The position numbers and the translations under genes are program-made. The notes under the pieces are model-generated. The model ran no database searches and had not been told where the DNA came from. It saw only the letters and a program-made list of their open reading frames with translations. Positions 54,718 through 64,000 of a stretch of DNA of 64,000 nt are shown here, in pieces (position 1 is the stretch's first letter; every line of letters begins with the position of its first letter). The stretch spans positions 1 to 64,000 of the forward strand of contig NZ_PJBC01000067.1 of NCBI RefSeq assembly GCF_002836515.1, written 5' to 3'. The stretch comes from Pseudomonas sp. Choline-02u-1 (GTDB lineage Bacteria > Pseudomonadota > Gammaproteobacteria > Pseudomonadales > Pseudomonadaceae).

Positions 54718-55680
54718 ATGAGCAGCACTGATTCTTTCTCTGTGTCCTCAGACCTCATCACTGAGTTGCTGCGCAGCATGCGTCTGCGTGGCGTGCAATA
54801 TCGGCGGATCCACGCCGGTCCGCCGTATGGCCTGGGTTTCAGTGAAAAATCCGGCCATGCGTATTTCCACTTCGTTGCCGCGGGTTCAACTGTCTTGCGG
54901 CTAAAGGATGGCAGCCTGTACGAATTGTCGACGGGCAATGCGGTATTCATTGCCCATGGGGCCTCGCACCAGTTGCTCTCACACCCAGGCGCCGAAGTGC
55001 AGGACATTGACAGCGCCGTCGCCGCGCCACTCGGCGACACAGTCTGTGCGCTGCAGGTCGGGCAAAGCAGCGATTCGCCCGATAGCGCTCTGCTCTTCAG
55101 CGGCTGTATGGAATTCGAACTCGGCAGCCTGCACGGCCTCGGTCGGCTGATGCCTGGGCTCATGTTGATCGACGCCGGTGGCCAGCGCTATCCGGGACTT
55201 ATGCCAATCCTGGCGACCATGGAGCGCGAAGTCAGCGCGGCGCGCATCGGCTTCGCCGGGATCCTCGCACGCCTTGCCGATGTGGTGGCTGCGATGATTG
55301 TTCGGGGCTGGGTCGAATGTGCTTGCGGCAATGCCTCAGGTCTCGTCGCCGCCCTGCGTGACCCGCGTTTGGCAAAGGCCTTGCTTGCCCTGCACGAACA
55401 ACCGGGCCGCGACTGGAGCGTTGCCGAACTCGCAACGCTGTGCAACACCTCACGCTCGGTGTTCGCCGAACGCTTCCAGACCACCCTCGGCACCCCGCCG
55501 CTGCGCTACGCCACCGAACTGCGGATGCGCCTGGCCAGTCAATGGCTGACGCTGGAAAGACTGCCGATTGAAGAAGTGGCGCAACGTTTGGGCTACACCT
55601 CCCAAGCGGCGTTCAGTCGTGCGTTCAAGCGCATGACGGGAAGCTCGCCGGGCGCGAGTCGGCGGCAGCGCTCAAGATGA
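54718..55680 (+). CDS. AraC-family regulator
   Basis: 320 residues: an N-terminal Cupin_6/AraC-binding domain (AYFHFVAAGSTVLRL, NAVFIAHGASH) and a C-terminal AraC DNA-binding domain (WSVAELATLCNTSRSVFAER and LPIEEVAQRLGYTSQAAFSR). Start at MSSTDSFS is preferred; an in-frame ATG at 54679 would add 13 residues. Likely regulates the divergent exporter. Confidence 0.9.
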   Translation: MSSTDSFSVSSDLITELLRSMRLRGVQYRRIHAGPPYGLGFSEKSGHAYFHFVAAGSTVLRLKDGSLYELSTGNAVFIAHGASHQLLSHPGAEVQDIDSAVAAPLGDTVCALQVGQSSDSPDSALLFSGCMEFELGSLHGLGRLMPGLMLIDAGGQRYPGLMPILATMEREVSAARIGFAGILARLADVVAAMIVRGWVECACGNASGLVAALRDPRLAKALLALHEQPGRDWSVAELATLCNTSRSVFAERFQTTLGTPPLRYATELRMRLASQWLTLERLPIEEVAQRLGYTSQAAFSRAFKRMTGSSPGASRRQRSR

Positions 55681-55691
55681 GCATGGCAGCA

Positions 55692-55718
55692 CAGGCGGCA
55701 ATCAACCTGTGCCGCCTG
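55692..55718 (+). terminator. Hairpin after AraC gene
   Basis: CAGGCGGCA and TGCCGCCTG form a 9-bp stem with a 9-nt loop just after the AraC stop codon. There is no T-run, so it is a possible but not classical terminator. Confidence 0.4.
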
Positions 55719-55747
55719 CTTCGGAAATGGCTGTCTTGCCGGCTTAG

Positions 55748-56000
55748 TGTGCGCAACTTATCGTTTCCCCCACGTCGCTGCCTGAAGTTGAAAACGCTGG
55801 GCACATCGCCGACGCGGCTGTGAACGGTTTAGGGATTGCGGACCTGCCTGAGGACGAGTTCGGTGCGCATCTGGCTGAAGGGCGTTTGGTCAGAGTGCTG
55901 CAAGACTGGTGCGAACCGTTCGGTGGCTTCCACCTTACTATCCCAGCCGCCGCCAGCCTCCCTGCTCGCGATGGCGCCAGACCCGCCACATCATCCTTGC
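55748..56000 (+). pseudogene. Decayed 3' end of a LysR-family regulator gene
   Basis: Without a start codon, the frame from 55748 reads as the C-terminal end of a LysR effector domain (AAVNGLGIADLPEDEF, AEGRLVRVLQDWCEP, GGFHL). The expected continuation YYPSRRQPP then appears in the next frame, so a one-base deletion near 55932 has broken it. The DNA-binding part is gone. The rest of 55681-56020 shows no gene. Confidence 0.75.
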
Positions 56001-56020
56001 ATGCCAGCCCCGCGCGCCCC

Positions 56021-56263
56021 TCACAACTTCGGCACATCACCGGTAGCCTCGGCGATCGTCGCCAACGTTTCTTCCATGCTGGCGATGTCTTCATGAAGTT
56101 TTTGAAAGACCAGATCCAATGACTCCGGGGCGTCCACGGTCTGATGGCCACGCAGCGACTCGACGCTATCGCTCTCCACGTGCTGGAGAATGTCGACACT
56201 TTCGCGCAGCGCCAACAGCTGATCAAAGATAGCCGCAATCTGCGCCTGGCTTCGAGCGCTCAT
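56021..56263 (-). CDS. Small protein, unknown function
   Basis: 80 residues, helical and acidic with heptad-like Leu spacing (AAIFDQLLALRESVDILQHV, LVFQKLHEDIASMEETLATI), which suggests a coiled coil. The start ATG overlaps the stop of the upstream gene (TAATG); a GTG three codons earlier is possible. Not recognised. Translationally coupled to the gene at 56263-56793. Confidence 0.7.
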   Translation of the reverse strand: MSARSQAQIAAIFDQLLALRESVDILQHVESDSVESLRGHQTVDAPESLDLVFQKLHEDIASMEETLATIAEATGDVPKL

Positions 56264-56793
56264 TATTTCCACCCAAGCCTGCCAATGATCTCGCGCCGGT
56301 AAGGCGTGTCGATCTGAGCCGGCACCTGTTCGATATAGTCGCGCGCTTGTTCGTGCGCCGCGCCGCTCAACCCGGCCAGATAAGAAACTGCGTCGTCGAC
56401 ATTCGGCACCAGGCCTTCAATGTTCTTGAATCTGCCGGGCAGCGCCGTCCAGATCACCGCGTCCAGTTGCCGAGGCATTGCCCATTCGGCGAGCAGGCCC
56501 GTCGGCGAGGTCCCGACGGTGAAGCTGCCGACGCCATCCTCCCTGCTCTCAGGGATGCCCTCTCGAATACGCAGGAGTTCACGGGCCTGATCGAGGTCGG
56601 TCACGTCCAGTACCGACCACAGCACTTTGCATGGCGGAGCGTTCGCGCTGATTGCCGTAGTCAGCTCGCCGCTATCACTGACGCGTACGAAGTCGATCGG
56701 TACCCGCGGCCCGTCGGCAAACCATTCGCTGGCCAGCGGCAAGCCGTCCGGCTTCCAGATCAGTGAGCCCCATCCCAGACATGCGATGACCAT
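56263..56793 (-). CDS. Hypothetical protein, gamma-glutamylcyclotransferase-like N-terminus
   Basis: 176 residues. The opening strand CLGWGSLIWKPDG resembles the xYGSLxx loop of gamma-glutamylcyclotransferase-fold proteins, but the usual catalytic Glu could not be placed with certainty (a candidate is in DLDQARELLRIREG). No signal peptide. Coupled to the small helical protein downstream. Function not assigned. Confidence 0.7.
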   Translation of the reverse strand: MVIACLGWGSLIWKPDGLPLASEWFADGPRVPIDFVRVSDSGELTTAISANAPPCKVLWSVLDVTDLDQARELLRIREGIPESREDGVGSFTVGTSPTGLLAEWAMPRQLDAVIWTALPGRFKNIEGLVPNVDDAVSYLAGLSGAAHEQARDYIEQVPAQIDTPYRREIIGRLGWK

Positions 56794-56842
56794 AAATCAG
56801 ACCCTTCTGAAGAAACGATGAACACAGAAAAGAACAGCTTGC

Positions 56843-57067
56843 TCAGCCTTTGGTTTTTCGCGGGTCGGCAGCGCGTGGAAAGGTACGTTCTTCCTGAATC
56901 GTCCCGTCCTCTTTATGGATTTTCAGAGAAGCGGTTTTGCCCTGCAGATAATCGCTGGCGATCTGCGTAATCTCGGCTTTGGTCGCAGCCGTTTTCGACG
57001 CTCGCTGCGCGCCCTCTTTGACCAGTTCCCAGCGCTGCTCGTTTTTACTGATGTGGTAGTTATCCAT
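56843..57067 (-). CDS. DUF2188-like protein
   Basis: 74 residues (start MDNYHIS, with GAGG six bases upstream). YHISKNEQRWELVKEG, then ATKAEITQIASDYL and LKIHKEDGTIQEERTFP match the DUF2188 pattern of a two-strand, helix, two-strand fold. Function unknown. A longer upstream frame lacks coding character. Confidence 0.75.
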   Translation of the reverse strand: MDNYHISKNEQRWELVKEGAQRASKTAATKAEITQIASDYLQGKTASLKIHKEDGTIQEERTFPRAADPRKTKG

Positions 57068-57666
57068 TCCTTCACCTCTGATGTGAATGATCGAGACCGG
57101 TAATGGATTGACCTTGGGCGCTTGTGAGAGTTTGAAAGAATTAGCGGTGCCCTTCTGTCGGTCCACGTTTGAACCCGGACCAAGTAATCACCAACGATCA
57201 GTTCGATCTCGATCACTTCGGCGATCGATAGCTAGCGCATGAAATGCCTTGGTATCGAAGAAATCTGCTGAAACGAAAAACCCGGATTTCTTATACAAAA
57301 CCTTTCGCCCCTGTTGCGCTTGTTGATTAATACCTTCGCAGATAGGCGACAGCGCTATGCATCGTGGGCCATTCCGAGTGGAAATATTAGTTTGCCATTA
57401 TCGATCAAGACTCAAATTGCCCTTTTTCGCCAATCGCTTTCGCCAATGTTTAAAACGACACATTTTGTTTCATCCAGTCACGCGTTGGATCCAACGTTCC
57501 GACAAACGGTAACCTATTCAGAATCGTTGTATTTCATAGACTTAATCGTAATCAAAATGCCATAACGGGCACTCGCCAAAAATCAGGCAGCCTCTTTTCC
57601 TACTCCCTATCTATGGTTTTTAAAACCATCCGTGGACGTCCGCCCAGCCAATTACAGGGAGTAGTA
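57068..57666. promoter_or_regulatory. Intergenic region upstream of the giant adhesin
   Basis: 599 bp of lower GC than the surroundings with no supported gene. It should hold the promoters of the divergent DUF2188 gene and of the adhesin. Near its end is a perfect palindrome ATGGTTTT-T-AAAACCAT (57613-57629), 37 bp before the adhesin start, and a strong Shine-Dalgarno AGGGAG five bases before the ATG. Confidence 0.6.
57613..57629. promoter_or_regulatory. Perfect 17-bp palindrome before adhesin gene
   Basis: ATGGTTTTTAAAACCAT, 8-bp arms around one base. Its position in the 5' leader suggests an operator or an RNA hairpin. No T-run follows, so it is not a terminator. Confidence 0.5.
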
Positions 57667-60600
57667 ATGGACAACATCGTCATTGCCGACAAAGCCAATT
57701 CTCAGCTCACTGCCCAGAACTGAGGCAATGTTCAGCTCAATCAGCCGTCAGTTGTACAAATGCCGGTCCGTCCCGACCAATTGGCGTCAACCAGTCGCAG
57801 CGGTCAGGATTTGATCGTCAATCTGAAGTCTGGCGAGCAAATCAAAATCTCCAATTTTTTTGTCACCAGCGCCGACGGTGTGCCCAACGACATTGTGTTT
57901 CAGGGTGACGACGCGACACTGTGGCAGGCCCGCTATAACGCCGAGCCATTCAATGGCTTTACCTTTGAAGAAATCAATTCGCTGGATGAACTGATCGCCG
58001 GCGTTGGCGTGGTTGACGGCGCGACACCGGCCTGGGCGATTGCCGGGCTGGGCTTGTTGGGCGCGGGTGGTGCGGCGGCCGCTACGGGAGGAGGTGGCGG
58101 CGGAGGTGGTGGTGGTGGCAGCGGTGGTGACGCGACGCCCCCTGCTCCTGCGACCGGTTTGACCTTGTCGGCCGATGGCCGCGTACTAAGCGGTTTTGGC
58201 GAAGTTGGCAGTGTCGTTCAGGTGCGCGATGCGGTGGGCAATCTTTTAGGCTCCGGAACGGTCGGCGCCGATGGCAGTTTCCAGGTCGACCTGGGTACGC
58301 CGCAAAACAATGGCCAGCCGCTCGACGTCACGCTCACTGACCCTGCGGGCAATGTATCGACGCCGGGCTCGATTACCGCGCCGGATACCACCGCGCCCGC
58401 CGCGCCGGGCAATCTCAGCGTGAGCGCCGATGGCACGCAGCTTGGTGGTACCGGTGAAGCCGGCGCGACCATTCAGGTGCGCGCGGCCGATGGCACCCTG
58501 CTCGGCAGCGCCGTTGTGGCGGCTGATGGCACGTTCAGTGTCACGCTCAGCCCCGCGCAAACCGGCGGCCAGCCGCTGACCGTGAGCGCCACCGACGCGG
58601 CGGGCAACACATCCACCGGCGAAACAGTCAGTGCGCCGCAAATCATTGAACCGCAGACGCCAACCAACCTCGGTTTGAGCAGCGACGGCAGCCAACTGAG
58701 CGGCACCGCACGGGCCGGGACGACGATTGAAGTGCGCGCCGCCAATGGCGAATTGCTCGGGCGCGCGGCGGTGGCTGCTGACGGCAGTTTCCTGCTGACG
58801 CTGATCCGCGCGCAGGCCAACGGCGAAATCGTCAGCATCGTCGCGGTCAACAGCGCCGGTGCGCAATCGCCGACCGTGACCTTCAATGCACCTGACATCA
58901 CCGGTCCCGGCGCTGCAACGGATCTGGCCGTGAGCAGCGATGGCCTTTCGGTCACCGGCCGTGGCGAGCCCGGCGGCACAGTCAGCATCACCAATGCCCA
59001 AGGCACGTTGCTCGGCACGGCGTTAGTCGCAGCCGATGGCTCGTTCACCGTGCAACTCAACGCCGCGCAAATCGATGGTCAAGCGCTCAGCGTGCAGGTC
59101 ACCGACGCCGCCGGCAACCCTTCGCCAGCAGCCACCGTTATCGCCGTCGACCTCGATGGCGTGACGCAACCGAGCGACATCGCGGTGAGCGTCGATGGCA
59201 CCCAGTTGAGTGGGCGCGGCCAGGTCGGTTCGACCGTGACGGTGCGCGACGCCAACGGCAATGTGCTCGGCACGGCCGTGGTGGCGGCGGACGGCACGTT
59301 CAGCCTGCAACTGAGCAGTCCACAGAACAATGGCGAAACGCTGCAGATCAGTGCCAGCGACGCCGCTGGCAACACCTCCGCGCCGCTGAGCTACGTCACA
59401 CCTGACACCCAAGGGCCGACGGCCGTCTCCGATCTCGCGCTCGACGCTCAGGGGCAGACGCTCACCGGTAAGGGTGAGTTGGGTGCGTCAGTCACCGTGC
59501 GCGATCCGGCCGGCAATATCATCGGTACCGGCACGGTGGGCGCCGACGGGAGTTTTACCGTTCCACTTTCCACACCACAGACCGATGCGCAACAACTGCA
59601 AGTGATCCAGACCGACGCGGACGGCAATCCTTCGGCGCCGGTCAACGTGATCGCACCCGATCTGACTACACCGGTTGCCGTGACCGATGTAAGCATTTCC
59701 GCCAATGGCGCCGTGGTCTCCGGCGCGGGTCAGATCGGTGCCACCGTTACTGTCACTGACACCAATGGGACCGTGCTGGGAACAGCTGTCGTCGGCAGCA
59801 ACGGCCGGTTCGAAGTCACCTTGTCCTCGCCACAAACCAATGGCCAGAACCTCAGCGTCGTGCAGAGCGATGGCTCGCCTTCAGGCTCGCCGGCAGTTCC
59901 AGTTGAAGCGCCGGATATCCAGGCTCCCACTGCCCCTTCGGATCTGACGCTGAATGCAGGTGGCACTGAACTGAGTGGCACCGGCGAACCCGGTGCCACG
60001 GTGTCAGTCAAGGATTCGGCCGGCAATGTGTTGGGCACCGCGATCGTCGACGCCACAGGCGCCTTTACAGTGCCGCTGAACAGCCCGCAGATCGAAGGCC
60101 AGCAACTGCAAGTCAGCCAATCGGATGGCGTGAACGTTTCCCCCAGCACACCATTGACGGCGACGGACACCACCGCGCCGCTGGCGCCGGACAATGTCGT
60201 GCTCGCCAGTAACGGCGTGACCTTGACCGGCACCGGGCAAGCGGGCAGCACCGTAACCGTCAGCGCGCCCGACGGCACGGTGCTCGGCACTACGGTGGTC
60301 GCCAGCGACGGCAATTTCAGCGTCAACCTGAGTCCGGCTCAGCTCGACGGCCAGGTATTGAGCGTGATTCAGACCGATGCGAGCGCCCTGCCCTCGCCGG
60401 CCACGCCGGTCACCGCACCGGACATCACCGCCCCACCTGCACCAAGCGGTCTGCTCATCGATCCGGCGGGTGCCACGGTCACCGGCACCACGCAGCCCAA
60501 TAACAGCGTTGAGGTGCTGGATGCCGACGGCAACGTCATCGGCACCGCTACCGCTGACGGCACAGGCGCATTCACGGTCAGTCTCGATACTGCTCAGACC

Positions 60601-63600
60601 AATGGCGAAGCCTTGCAAGTCGTGGTGTCGGACGGCACCAACAGTTCGCTTCCCGGCAGCGTCACCGCGCCGGACAGTACCCCGCCGGGTCCGGTCAGCG
60701 ATCTCGCGCTCAATCCGGCCGGCACGCAGGTATCCGGCCTTGCCGAACCGGGCGCGACCGTCACCGTCAGCATCGCCGGCGGTGGTCTTGTGCTAGGCAC
60801 CGTAAAGGCGGGTGCGGATGGCCGCTTCGTCGTGACCCTGAGTCCACCGGCCGAACCTGGCGGTGATCTGGAAGTGTTCAGCACTGACGGTGGTGGCAAT
60901 GATTCGCCCGTTGTTCCGCTGGCAGGTCTGGACGGTACCGAAGTCGCGACCCCGACCGATCTGGCCTTGAGTGCCGACGGTTTCACCCTCACCGGCGCCG
61001 GAACGCCCGGTTGCACCGTGACGGTAACCAGCAGCAGCGGCGCTGTACTGGGTTCGGGACTGATCAACAGCTTCGGCCGGTTCACCCTGCTGCTCAGTGC
61101 CAAGCAGATCAATGCGCAAGTGCTGCAAGTGACGGCCACCAGTCCCGACGGCGACGTATCAATACCGGGCACCGTGACGGCGATCGATGGCACGGCGCCG
61201 GACGCCGTGACCAATTTGGCGCTGAATGCCAACGGCACGGCGCTGACCGGTCGAGGCGAGGCCGGTGCGACCGTGACCGTCACCGACAACGCAGGCACCG
61301 TGCTCGGCACGGCGCTGGTCGCCAGCAACGGCACGTTCAGCCTGACGCTGACGCCGGCGCAGCTCAATGGCCAGGCGCTTACCGCGATCCAAGGCGACGC
61401 CGCCGGCAACCTGTCGCAACCCGCCGGCATCATCGCCACCGATTTGCAACCGCCCGCCGCCGCAACGGGCGTCAGCATCAATGACGTCGGCACCGTGGTC
61501 AAAGGCCAGGGCGAAGTCGGCAGTACCGTGACGGTTCGCGACGCCGCCGGTAATGTTCTGGCGACCGGTGTGGTCGATCAGAGCGGCAACTTCCAGGTCA
61601 CTCTGCCCAACGCGCAAAACACCGGCGAAACCCTGCAGGTCAGCCTGACCGACGCCAATGGCAATACCTCGACTTCTACCGGCGTGGTCACCCTCGACGG
61701 CACCGCGCCGGCCGCTGTGCAGAATCCACTGATCAGCGCCGATGGCAGCACCCTCAGCGGCACGGGCGAGGCTGGCGCAACAGTGAATGTCACCACCGCC
61801 AACGGCACTGTGCTGGGCAGCGTCGTGGTCGGCGCGGATGGCTCGTTCAGCGTGACCCTGGCGCCCGCGCCGACCAATGGCGAGGCGTTGGCGATCAGTC
61901 AAACCGATGCGGCCGGCAATGCTTCACAGTCGACCAGCGTCAATGCACCCGACATCAGCCCACCCGCCGCACTCACCCAAGTGGCGGTGAATGCCGACGG
62001 CGTCACCGTCACCGGCCACGGCGAACCGGGCGCCACCGTTTCGGTGCGCAGCGCCGACGGCACTTTGCTCGGCAGCGCGCAGGTCGGCACTGGCGGTGCA
62101 TTCACGGTCACCCTGAATGCAGCACAGCTGAATGCCGAAGTGTTGACCGTTACTCAGGAAGATCCGCCGGGCAACGTGTCCACGGCGGTTGAAGTCATTT
62201 CGGTGGATTTGACTGCGCCGGCGATCCCGAGCGCATTGACCCTCAACGCGGCAGGCGTGCAACTGGCCGGTAACGCCGAGGCCGGCAGCACGGTGACCGT
62301 GCGCGACAGCCAGGGCAATCTTCTTGGCACCACCACGGCAGCGGCAAACGGCACATTCCAGGTGACGCTGAACAGCCCGCAAAGCAATGGCCAGGCGCTG
62401 AACGTGATAGCCACCGACGCGGCCGGCAATCCGTCCGCTCCTGCGCTCGTCAATGCCGCCGACTCCACGGCGCCGCTGGCAACCAGCGATCTGGCGGTCA
62501 GCGCCAATGGCGCAACGCTCACCGGTATCGGTGAGGCTGGCGCCAGCGTGGAAGTTCGCGATGCCGGCGGTGTCTTGCTGGGTACCGCGACCGTTGGCAG
62601 CAACGGCAACTTCAGCGTCACGCTGTCCCCGGCTGCGGTGGCGGGAGCGAATCTTTCCGTTGTGCAGATCGATGCTGCCGGCAATACCGGGCCGGCCAGC
62701 CCGGTGACCGCGCCGGGCGATCTGGCGGAAAGCGCACCGACCAATCTGGCCCTCAGCGTTGACGGTCTGACCCTGACCGGGTCGGCCACCGCCGGCAGCA
62801 CCGTGAGCATTCGCAATGCGTCCGGCGTGTTGCTCGGCAGCGCGCTGGTGGCGGCCAATGGCAGCTTCAGCGTCACGCTCAATGCCGCGCAACTCAACGG
62901 CGAACAGCTGACTGCCGTGGCGACGTCGAGCACCGGCATCAATTCGTCCCCAACTGACTACACCGCCGCCGATATCGCTGCGCCAACGCCGCTCAGCGAA
63001 CTGAGCCTGGCACCGAACGGCACGGCCCTGACAGGGCGTGGTGAAGCCGGTGCCACCGTCACCGTGCTCGGCACCGGCGGAGCCGTCCTCGGCAGCGCCG
63101 TGGTGGCGGCCAACGGCACGTTCAGCGTCACCCTCAGCCCGGCACAGACCTCGGGCCAGACCCTGAGCCTGAGCCAGGCCGACGCTGCCGGCAACGAATC
63201 CAACAGCGTCAATCTGACCGCCCCGGACCTGCTCGCGCCCAATGCGCCGGCGGCGCTGGTGGCAAGCGCGGACGGCACCTTGCTCTCGGGTACCGGTGAG
63301 GCCGGCACCACGGTCAACGTGTACAACGCTGCCGGTACGCTGATCGGCAGCGGCACCGTGAGCATCGACGGCACCTTTGCAATCACCCTGACCACGCCGC
63401 AGGCCAACGGTCAGGCGCTGACCGTGTCGCTAACGGATGCGGCGGGCAACACCTCGGCAGCCACGCCGTTCACTTCGGTCGACAGCACACCGCCAGCCGC
63501 TGTTTCGCAACTGAGCATCGGTGGCGACGGCGCAAGCTTGACCGGGCGCGGCGAGCCGGGGGCGCAGGTGCGGGTCATCGACAGCGACGGCAATGTGCTT

Positions 63601-64000
63601 GGCACCGCTGTGGTCAGCTCGACCGGTACCTTCACCCTCGCTCTGAACCCTGCGTTGACCAACGCTGAAGTAATCACCGTGGTCCAGGCCGACGCGGCGG
63701 GTAATGACTCACCGGCAGTGAACCTGACCACACCGGACTTCACCCCGCCTGATCCACTGGACAACGTCGATATCAACTCGTCCGGCGCGTTGGTCATCGG
63801 TACTGGCGAACCCGGCGCGACCGTGACCGTGCGCGATGCCAACGGCACCTTGCTCGGCACCAGCGTGGTACTCGGCGACGGCACCTTCAGCGTCACCCTC
63901 AATCCGCCACAGATCAACGAACAGATCCTCAGCGTGCAGCAGGCTGATCCACCCGGCAACGTCAGCGCCCCGGTGACGGTCACCGCACCGGATCTGACCC
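57667..64000 (+). CDS. Giant Bap/LapF-like repeat adhesin (5' part), with in-frame TGA at codon 19
   Basis: One continuous frame from the ATG at 57667 to the window end, broken only by a TGA at 57721-57723. The ATG has a strong AGGGAG site. After MDNIVIADKANSQLTAQN-stop the frame goes on as GNVQLNQPSVVQMPVRP, DLIVNLKSGEQIKISNFFV, the prefix domain of Bap/LapF-type adhesins. An Ala/Gly segment (about 58030-58130) with an 11-Gly run follows, then at least 23 Ig-like repeats of about 85 residues. Without readthrough, translation would have to start at a later codon such as ATG 57760, which has no ribosome-binding site. Expected role: surface adhesion and biofilm. The C-terminal secretion signal lies beyond the window. 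Confidence 0.85.
58165..64000 (+). repeat. At least 23 tandem Ig-like repeats (about 85 aa each)
   Basis: Units begin near 58165, 58408, 58669, 58921, 59170, 59434, 59689, 59941, 60193, 60445, 60700, 60958, 61210, 61465, 61723, 61975, 62230, 62487, 62742, 62998, 63253, 63505 and 63763, a mean period of about 254 bp. The core pattern is LSADGTxLSGxGEAGATVTV, then VLGTAVVAADGTFSVTL, then an AGNxS/T turn. Units are diverged from one another, so the array is old and not a recent tandem expansion. Confidence 0.9.

Noticed and set aside
57314..57565. 83-residue plus-strand frame in the adhesin leader
   Set aside because: AT-rich, no ribosome-binding site and no coding bias like the neighbours.
57721..57723. 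TGA read as selenocysteine or pyrrolysine-like recoding
   Set aside because: No stem-loop like a SECIS was seen after the codon, and an adhesin prefix has no reason to need it; nonsense mutation or sequence error is simpler.
58030..58130. LapA-type TAAG cleavage site for LapG in the Ala/Gly segment
   Set aside because: The segment reads GAGGAAAATGGG-like residues with no TAAG, so the protein is closer to Bap/LapF than to LapA.
58218..63983. Series of Ser/Thr/Val/Pro-rich minus-strand frames opposite the adhesin
   Set aside because: They recur with the repeat period and are mirror images of the Ig-like repeats on the plus strand.

Overview
The window looks like a chromosomal segment of a fluorescent-group Pseudomonas. 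It is GC-rich, with dense, tightly overlapping operons. It carries two families of pseudomonad REP palindromes (a GGAGCTGCCGAAGGCTGCG type and a GGGAGCGGGCTTGCTCGCG type), a second LexA with the imuA-imuB-dnaE2 mutasome, and a CioAB-type oxidase. No rRNA, tRNA, CRISPR array, transposase or prophage gene was seen.

Layout. (1) 72-5801 (-): lexA2-imuA-imuB-dnaE2, an SOS mutagenesis operon with a perfect GTAC-N4-GTAC operator over the lexA2 start. (2) 5923-13301 (-): an eight-gene, mostly overlapping operon: GntR regulator, AprA-like flavoprotein, short AprB-like ferredoxin, periplasmic binding protein with a NosL-like tail, ABC permease, ABC ATPase, HEAT-repeat protein, DUF971 protein. I cannot match it to a characterised pathway, and it is the best candidate here for an undescribed system. 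(3) 13487-17959 (-): Gfo/Idh/MocA oxidoreductase, DyP peroxidase, DUF72 protein and a TPP enzyme. (4) 18140-23355 (+): cupin, YghU-like GST, TonB siderophore receptor with terminator, soluble GAF histidine kinase. (5) 23364-28769: AraC regulator divergent from an MFS / FAH-family / SDR / 2-hydroxyacid dehydrogenase catabolic operon. (6) 28885-29340: a gene-free GC-rich block that looks like a dispersed repeat. (7) 29343-37748: small exported proteins, a diguanylate cyclase with a thioesterase, an OsmC-YcaO fusion, and a CHASE4-PAS-GGDEF-EAL protein. (8) 37752-40771 (-): cioAB with a VOC protein and a small protein. (9) 41049-55680: an AbrB-type membrane protein, three DHA1-type exporters each with a divergent regulator (LysR, TetR, AraC), PPK2, a second TonB receptor, Nudix, SseB, a hydrolase and MsrA. 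(10) 55748-57067: a decayed LysR tail and three small genes. (11) 57667-64000 (+): the 5' part of a giant Bap/LapF-like adhesin with at least 23 Ig-like repeats, running off the window. Its reading frame is broken by a TGA at codon 19.

How the parts fit. Damage-induced mutagenesis, c-di-GMP turnover (two proteins), a biofilm-type adhesin, iron/cofactor uptake, cyanide-tolerant respiration, and peroxide and methionine-sulfoxide repair fit a soil or plant-associated aerobe. Catabolic and export genes mostly come as small modules, each next to its own regulator. All functions are read from sequence motifs and family knowledge; no database search was run.
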